Shown here: piece by piece, positions 6,136 to 9,975 of the stretch
Layout of the letters: each line of letters begins with the position of its first letter
Numbering within the stretch: position 1 is the first letter of the stretch
Origin: DATKCJ01 sp035513275
GTDB taxonomy: Bacteria > Verrucomicrobiota > Verrucomicrobiia > Opitutales > Opitutaceae
Assembly: GCA_035513275.1 (NCBI GenBank)
Contig: DATKCJ010000428.1
Location: 1-9,975, forward strand
Length of the DNA: 9,975 nucleotides
Reading direction: 5' to 3'
Program-made: the position numbers and the translations under genes
Notes under the pieces: model-generated
The model's input: only the letters and a program-made list of their open reading frames with translations
The model's database searches: none
Told to the model about the DNA's origin: nothing

Positions 6136-7041
6136 ATGCAGTCCTCACTTCTTGAATCCCTCCAAACCCGCCGTCTGGTATGCGACGGCGCGATGGGCAC
6201 GCAACTGATGCTCGCCGGCCTCGAGCAAGGCGGCTGCGGCGAGGCCTGGAACCTCACGCATCCCGAGCGCGTGCTCGCGATCCAGACTCGCTACGTCGAC
6301 GCGGGCGCCGACTGCATCATCACAAATACATTTGGCGGCAGCCGGCTCATGATGCGCCGGCACGGGCACGAGGCCGAGCTCGCCGAGATCAACTCCGCGG
6401 GCGTTCGTATCGCGCGCGAGGCGTTTGCGGGACGACAGGGCTTCGTGCTCGGCGACATCGGTCCGCTGGGCGCACTGCTTGAGCCTTATGGCGATCTTAG
6501 CGAGGCCGACGCCGCCTCCGCGCTTGGCGAACAGGCCGAGGCACTCGTGAAGGCCGGCGCCGATGCGATCATAATCGAGACGCAGACTGGACTCGAAGAA
6601 CTCGGCCTCGCCATCGACGCCGCGAAGGCCGCGGGCGCGCCGTGCATCATCGCGTCGCTTGCCTACGACCTCTCGATGGACGGCACGTTCTACAAGACGA
6701 TGATGGGGATCTCGCCCGAGCAGGCCGCTGCGTTCGTGGAAGAACGCGGCGCGCACGTCGTCGCGCTGAACTGCGGCACAGGAATGGACATGGTCGGCGC
6801 GGCGATGGTCGGCCGCATCTATCGCGGGAGTTGCTCGCTGCCCGTGATGGTCCAGCCGAACGCCGGGCTGCCCGTCCTCGAGAATTTGAAGGCCGTCTAC
6901 AAGCAGCTCCCGGCCGACATGGCAAAGTCCGTGCCCGAGGTCCTCGACGCGGGCATCGCGATCGTCGGCTCGTGCTGCGGCAGCACGCCTGATCACACCC
7001 GCGCGATCCGCGCGGTGTTGGAAAACTTTAACAAAGCATGA
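6136..7041 (+). CDS. Stand-alone homocysteine S-methyltransferase (MetH N-terminal-like module)
   Basis: The 301-residue barrel transfers a methyl group to homocysteine, making methionine. It opens with LVCDGAMGTQL and contains TNTFGGSR, LGDIGPLG and IIIETQTGLEE. The three zinc cysteines of the family are present: C213 in LNCGTG, and C280-C281 in GSCCGS near the end. Length matches the first domain of cobalamin-dependent methionine synthase alone, without the pterin, corrinoid or activation domains. With the methyl-THF:corrinoid methyltransferase-like gene at 2019 and metF at 306, it could form a methionine synthase split over separate proteins. An alternative is an enzyme using another methyl donor, such as S-methylmethionine or a methylated corrinoid protein from demethylation. 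The start at 6136 is 20 bases after the upstream stop. It is preceded by TTTTCCC rather than a Shine-Dalgarno motif. Confidence 0.85.
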   Translation: MQSSLLESLQTRRLVCDGAMGTQLMLAGLEQGGCGEAWNLTHPERVLAIQTRYVDAGADCIITNTFGGSRLMMRRHGHEAELAEINSAGVRIAREAFAGRQGFVLGDIGPLGALLEPYGDLSEADAASALGEQAEALVKAGADAIIIETQTGLEELGLAIDAAKAAGAPCIIASLAYDLSMDGTFYKTMMGISPEQAAAFVEERGAHVVALNCGTGMDMVGAAMVGRIYRGSCSLPVMVQPNAGLPVLENLKAVYKQLPADMAKSVPEVLDAGIAIVGSCCGSTPDHTRAIRAVLENFNKA

Positions 7042-7067
7042 ACACCGAGCCTATCGGCACTCTTCTT

Positions 7068-7093
7068 GTAGCCCGCTGCGGAAGCAGCGGGAT
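7068..7093 (+). repeat. REP element F (GGAA loop)
   Basis: GTAG head, arm CCCGCTGC, loop GGAA, a complementary arm and AT. The loop differs from the common GTGA but still fits GNRA. It forms a tail-to-tail pair with the repeat ending at 7164. Confidence 0.84.
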
Positions 7094-7108
7094 TCCGATT
7101 TGCAATGC

Positions 7109-7164
7109 GTCCCTGCGCTTCTCCGCCTACGCTTCACTACGGCGCGACAAGCGCGCAGGGCTAC
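7109..7164 (-). repeat. Long-loop REP element
   Basis: Read on the - strand it has the GTAG head, arm CCCTGCGC and a perfect complementary arm with AC, exactly as in the simple REPs. The tetraloop is replaced by 34 bases (7119-7152). The central 40 bases (7115-7154) match metF 776-815 at 32 of 40 positions when compared as reverse complement. It is therefore a distinct, recurring subfamily and not a random insertion. Confidence 0.78.
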
Positions 7165-7188
7165 GGCCCGCTCCGTGAGGAGCGGGAT
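7165..7188 (+). repeat. REP element G with lost head
   Basis: Arm CCCGCTCC, loop GTGA, a complementary arm and AT are intact. The GTAG head is fused with the CTAC end of the preceding element, leaving only GG. It pairs tail to tail with the REP at 7213-7238. Confidence 0.78.
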
Positions 7189-7212
7189 CTCCTTGAGTGC
7201 AAACGCGATTCG

Positions 7213-7238
7213 GTCCCTGCGCTCACGCGCAGGGCTAC
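7213..7238 (-). repeat. REP element H, next to the dehydrogenase start
   Basis: Read on the - strand it has the GTAG head, arm CCCTGCGC, loop GTGA, a complementary arm and AC, the same sequence as the two copies flanking the RAYT gene. On the + strand its AGGG at 7231-7234 lies 8 bases before the ATG at 7243, which is a workable Shine-Dalgarno position. Confidence 0.86.
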
Positions 7239-7242
7239 ATTC

Positions 7243-8019
7243 ATGAACATTAAATCAAACTTCCCCGCGGTCTTCTCGCTCAAGCGCGAACTCGCGGTCA
7301 TCACCGGCGGCGGCACTGGCATCGGCCAGGCGATCGCGATCGCGATGCACATGGCCGGCGCGCGCGTCGTGCTTGTGGGCCGGCGCGAGGAACTTCTCGC
7401 CAAGGCCGTGAAGGAGATGGGGAAGGGCGCGGCGTTTGTCAGGCACGACATCACGAAGCTGGACGGCGCTGAGGCTCTCATCCAACAGATCACGCGGGAG
7501 CACGGGCCAGTCACGTGTCTGATTAACAACGCAGGGATCCATCTGAAGAAGTCCGCCGTCGACACGACGGTCGAGGAGTTTCAGGACGTGCTCTCCACCC
7601 ACATCCTCGGCGCGCACGCGCTGAATCGCGCGGTGATCCCTGGCATGACGGAGCGCAAGCACGGTTCGATCCTCTTCATCGCGTCGATGGCCTCGCTCTT
7701 CGGTATTCCGCTCGTGGTCGCCTACAGCTCGGCGAAGACCGCGATGCTCGGCATGGTGCGCACGCTCTCCACCGAGCTCTCGCAGCACGGCGTGCGCGTG
7801 AACGCAGTCGCGCCGGGATGGATCGACACGGAGATGTCGCGCAAGGCGTTCGCCGGCGACCCCGCGCGCAAGTCAAAGATACTCAGCCGCACGCCGATGC
7901 AGAAACTCGGCGACGTGTCCGACGTCGGCTGGGCCGCCGTCTATCTCGCGTCGCCCGCCGCGAAGTTTGTTACCGGCGCGATTCTTCCGGTCGACGGTGG
8001 CGTGAGCATGGGATTCTGA
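7243..8019 (+). CDS. Short-chain dehydrogenase/reductase (classical SDR)
   Basis: The 258-residue protein is a classical SDR that uses NAD(P) to interconvert an alcohol and a ketone. It shows the cofactor motif TGGGTGIG (21-28), NNAG (95-98), the active-site serine region IASMAS (about 146-151) and the catalytic YSSAK pair Y161/K165. It closes with the usual GAILPVDGG. An arginine pair follows the second strand (VGRREE), which leans towards NADP. The overall look is that of gluconate 5-dehydrogenase or 3-oxoacyl-ACP reductase-like enzymes; given the sugar-related neighbours a sugar or uronate substrate is plausible but unproven. The ATG at 7243 puts the first strand at the normal distance. 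The frame is open upstream to 7105, but that stretch is made of REPs. Confidence 0.87.
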   Translation: MNIKSNFPAVFSLKRELAVITGGGTGIGQAIAIAMHMAGARVVLVGRREELLAKAVKEMGKGAAFVRHDITKLDGAEALIQQITREHGPVTCLINNAGIHLKKSAVDTTVEEFQDVLSTHILGAHALNRAVIPGMTERKHGSILFIASMASLFGIPLVVAYSSAKTAMLGMVRTLSTELSQHGVRVNAVAPGWIDTEMSRKAFAGDPARKSKILSRTPMQKLGDVSDVGWAAVYLASPAAKFVTGAILPVDGGVSMGF

Positions 8020-8045
8020 AATGTAGGCCGCGCGGAGAGATTCCC

Positions 8046-8074
8046 GTGGCAAATACGCCTGTGCGAAGTAGATT
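8046..8074 (+). promoter_or_regulatory. Weak sigma-70-like promoter candidate
   Basis: GTGGCA (4 of 6 to the -35 consensus) and TAGATT (4 of 6 to the -10 consensus) are separated by 17 bases in the 89-base gap before the gene at 8109. In GC-rich DNA such matches are often chance, so this is only a suggestion. Confidence 0.2.
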
Positions 8075-8108
8075 CTCCGTTCCCCGCCAAACCCCTGACC
8101 GACTTACC

Positions 8109-9677
8109 ATGAACCACCCCCGCCTTGCCGGCGCAGCCGCTGGCTTTCTCGTCCTCGCCCTCGCAATGAATGCCGAATCCGTCGGACAGTTCTCCAACCA
8201 TGCCGATGTTGGCTCGCCCGCGATCGCGGGCTCCACGTCCTACGATGCAAGCCTTCAGCACTACCGGATGAGCGCCGGCGGCACGAACATGTGGGGCAAC
8301 ACCGACCAGTTCCAGTTCGCGTGGAAGAAGATCAAGGGCGACTTCATCGCGCGCGCCCGAATCGAGTTCGTCGGCATGGGAGTCGACGCGCATCGCAAGG
8401 CCGGCTGGATCGCGCGATCGAGTCTCGACGCAGACTCGGCCTACGCCGATGCCTGCATCCACGGCGATGGCCTCACCTCGCTCCAATACCGCCGCGCGAA
8501 GGGCGCGGACACCGAGCAGATCGAGCTCGACATCAAGGGAGGCGATGTCGTGCAGCTCGAGCGCCGCGGCAACACTTACATTTTCTCCTCGGCGCGCTAC
8601 GGGGAGCCGTTCACGACGGCCACACTCGAGAGCCTCGATCTCGGGGAAGAACTCTTCGTCGGTCTCTTCCTATGCTCGCACAACGCCGAGGTGAAGGAGG
8701 AGGCGATCTTCCGCGATGTGCGCATCGCGATCCCGCCGAAGGCCGGCTACGTGCCTTACCGCGACTACATCGGCGCGCACCTCGAAATCCTGAATGTCCA
8801 CACTGGCAAACTTGAGATCGTGCACAGCTCGCCCGTGCAGTTCGAGGCACCCAACTGGATGCCCGACGGCCGCACGCTCATCGTCAACGTCAGCGGACCC
8901 GGTCCCGATCGCGGCCAGCTCAAGACCTTCGACCTCGTCACCAAGCAGCTCGGTCCTCTCGACACCGGCACCATCGGCCGCAACAACAACGACCACGTGC
9001 TCACGTTCGACGGCAGCATGCTCGGCGTGAGCATCCACACGCCGGATGACGACGGCCGCTCCGTGATCTACAAGCTTCCATCGGGCGGCTTGCCCGCCGA
9101 AGGCTCGGCGAAGGAGAGAGGGGCACCTGTGCGCGTGACGCCGAAATCGCCGTCCTATTTCCACGGCTGGTCGCCCGACGCGAAGTGGCTGGTCTACACT
9201 GGCGGCCGCAAACACACGCCGGACGCGACTTCGGACAAATACGACATCTACAAGATTTCCGCCGAGGGCGGTGAGGAAATCCGACTCACGGACTCGGCGG
9301 GACTCAGCGACGGGCCTGAATATTCGCCCGACGGGAAATACATCTACTTCAACTCCACGCGAAGCGGTCTCATGCAACTCTGGCGTATGAAGCCCGACGG
9401 CTCGGACCAGGAGATGGTGACCGACGACGAATTCAACAACTGGTTCCCGCACATCTCGCCGGACGGAAAGTGGATCGTCTTCATCTCCTACGGGCAGGAC
9501 GTCGAGCCGAGCCAGCATCCTTATTACAAGCATTGCTACCTGCGCATGATGCCCGCCTCAGGAGGCACACCGCGCGTCATCGCCTACCTCTTTGGCGGGC
9601 AGGGCACGATCAACGTCCCGTCGTGGTCGCCCGACAACGCGAGGATCGCATTCGTGAGCAATACCGATGGACTGTGA
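8109..9677 (+). CDS. Exported lectin-like plus TolB-type beta-propeller protein
   Basis: The 522-residue protein starts with a short signal peptide (MNHPRLAGAAAGFLVLALAMNAES, split as a basic start and a hydrophobic core), so it probably acts in the periplasm or outside the cell. Residues ~30-210 form a beta-rich domain with FQFAWKKIKGDFIARARIEF, AGWIARSSLD and LFVGLFLCSHN, as in DUF1349-like or concanavalin-like sandwiches. Residues ~225-522 hold TolB/WD40-like propeller blades: WMPDG (about 250), WSPDAK (354), YSPDGK (405), ISPDGK (449) and WSPDNA (506). Such proteins are common in polysaccharide-degrading Verrucomicrobiota and Planctomycetota, probably for binding. No catalytic residues are recognised. 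The start at 8109 is chosen because the signal peptide begins there; the longer open frame from 7818 lies inside the SDR gene. Confidence 0.78.
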   Translation: MNHPRLAGAAAGFLVLALAMNAESVGQFSNHADVGSPAIAGSTSYDASLQHYRMSAGGTNMWGNTDQFQFAWKKIKGDFIARARIEFVGMGVDAHRKAGWIARSSLDADSAYADACIHGDGLTSLQYRRAKGADTEQIELDIKGGDVVQLERRGNTYIFSSARYGEPFTTATLESLDLGEELFVGLFLCSHNAEVKEEAIFRDVRIAIPPKAGYVPYRDYIGAHLEILNVHTGKLEIVHSSPVQFEAPNWMPDGRTLIVNVSGPGPDRGQLKTFDLVTKQLGPLDTGTIGRNNNDHVLTFDGSMLGVSIHTPDDDGRSVIYKLPSGGLPAEGSAKERGAPVRVTPKSPSYFHGWSPDAKWLVYTGGRKHTPDATSDKYDIYKISAEGGEEIRLTDSAGLSDGPEYSPDGKYIYFNSTRSGLMQLWRMKPDGSDQEMVTDDEFNNWFPHISPDGKWIVFISYGQDVEPSQHPYYKHCYLRMMPASGGTPRVIAYLFGGQGTINVPSWSPDNARIAFVSNTDGL

Positions 9678-9691
9678 TCGCAGAGCCTTTC

Positions 9692-9717
9692 GTAGCCCTG
9701 CGCGTGAGCGCAGGGAC
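9692..9717 (+). repeat. REP element I
   Basis: GTAG head, arm CCCTGCGC, loop GTGA, a complementary arm and AC. It starts 14 bases after the upstream stop and is the + strand version of the copies at 3028, 3641 and 7213. It forms an 83-base tail-to-tail unit with the repeat ending at 9774. Confidence 0.87.
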
Positions 9718-9748
9718 TCCGATCGACCAATGAATATCGAGAGTCAGA

Positions 9749-9774
9749 ATCCCGCTGCTCACGCAGCGGGCCAC
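9749..9774 (-). repeat. REP element J (GTGG head)
   Basis: Read on the - strand it has head GTGG, arm CCCGCTGC, loop GTGA, a complementary arm and AT. The head variant GTGG is also found at the left end of the unit inside metF. Confidence 0.82.
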
Positions 9775-9794
9775 GACAGAACCAGAATTTTCCC

Positions 9795-9975
9795 ATGAAA
9801 CCCTCCCGCCACATCACCCGCCGCCAGTTCGTCCGCACCTCGACCGCAGGCGCCGCCGCGCTTTTCGCCGCACCGCTGATCCTTCCGTCGCGCCTCTTCG
9901 GTGCCGACGCGCCGAGCAACAAGATCCGCGTCGGCCAGATCGGCTGCGGCCGCATCGCGCTTGGTCACGACATGC
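9795..9975 (+). CDS. Start of a Tat-exported Gfo/Idh/MocA-family oxidoreductase (3' end outside window)
   Basis: The first 60 residues are visible. They begin with a twin-arginine signal: R9-R10 in ITRRQFVR, then a hydrophobic alanine-rich segment and FGADAPSNK as a likely cleavage region. The first Rossmann strand follows directly, IRVGQIGCGRIALGHD, with a GxGxxA-like dinucleotide loop and the GHD typical of Gfo/Idh/MocA proteins. Such exported, cofactor-loaded oxidoreductases are numerous in Verrucomicrobiota and Planctomycetota, and some act on glycosidic sugars. The sugar-binding domain is outside the window, so the substrate is open. ATG 9795 is preceded by TTTTCCC, as at 6136, without a Shine-Dalgarno motif. 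Confidence 0.82.
   Translation, partial: MKPSRHITRRQFVRTSTAGAAALFAAPLILPSRLFGADAPSNKIRVGQIGCGRIALGHDM

Noticed and set aside
306..7041. Wood-Ljungdahl (acetogenic) methyl branch
   Set aside because: The MetF-MetV and MeTr-like genes would fit, but no CO dehydrogenase, formyl-THF synthetase or corrinoid Fe-S protein is visible, and the neighbours suggest sugar-using metabolism.
8024..8050. Possible decayed REP (GTAGGCCGCGCGGAG...CCCGTGG)
   Set aside because: It has a GTAG-like head, but no stem of more than a few pairs can be made, so similarity is too weak to call.
7818..8108. N-terminal extension of the propeller protein into the SDR gene
   Set aside because: The region is the well-supported end of the SDR in another frame, and a proper signal peptide begins at 8109.
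9678..9794. Rho-independent terminator after the propeller gene
   Set aside because: The hairpins there are REP copies without a T-run; they may affect the transcript, but a terminator is not supported by sequence.

Overview
This 9,975-base window is GC-rich: about 64% in a stretch of a core gene that I counted (2581-2700) against about 54% in the transposase-like gene (3181-3300). It is densely coding, and every credible gene lies on the + strand. Gene content and style suggest a heterotrophic bacterium of the Verrucomicrobiota (Opitutales-like) or a neighbouring PVC lineage. The clues are an arabinofuranosidase tail, an exported Gfo/Idh-type oxidoreductase with a twin-arginine signal, an exported TolB-like propeller protein, several sugar-type dehydrogenases, few Shine-Dalgarno sites, and many REP-like palindromes. 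The lineage is an inference.

Layout: 1-306 is the end of a GH51-like alpha-L-arabinofuranosidase. It overlaps by one base a fused methylenetetrahydrofolate reductase (306-1949), which is followed by a methyl-THF:corrinoid methyltransferase-like pterin protein (2019-2948). A REP cluster with its own RAYT (REP-associated tyrosine transposase, HUH family) fills 2978-3700. Then come an amidohydrolase (3706-5067), a zinc-type sorbitol/xylitol dehydrogenase-like enzyme (5081-6115) and a stand-alone homocysteine methyltransferase module (6136-7041). A second REP cluster (7068-7238) leads into a short-chain dehydrogenase (7243-8019). The window ends with an exported lectin-like plus TolB propeller protein (8109-9677), a REP pair (9692-9774) and the start of a Tat-exported Gfo/Idh/MocA oxidoreductase (9795 onward).

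Three of the genes form a logical one-carbon set: methylene-THF reduction, methyl transfer from methyl-THF to a corrinoid, and methyl transfer to homocysteine. Together they look like a dismantled cobalamin-dependent methionine synthase, or a methyl-group disposal route. The corrinoid-binding and reactivation parts are not in the window.

The most striking signal is a REP/RAYT system. Ten copies share a GTAG-type head, an eight-base-pair stem whose sequence varies with full compensation, and mostly a GNRA-type tetraloop (GTGA, GGAA, GAGA). They are arranged tail to tail so that units start with GTAG and end with CTAC. The RAYT gene lies inside one such unit. Two more composite units lie in frame inside coding sequence, one in the methylene-THF reductase (766-857) and one in the amidohydrolase (4159-4220), adding about 31 and 21 residues. 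This resembles protein-coding palindromic elements known from Rickettsia, here in a different lineage and beside a candidate mobiliser.
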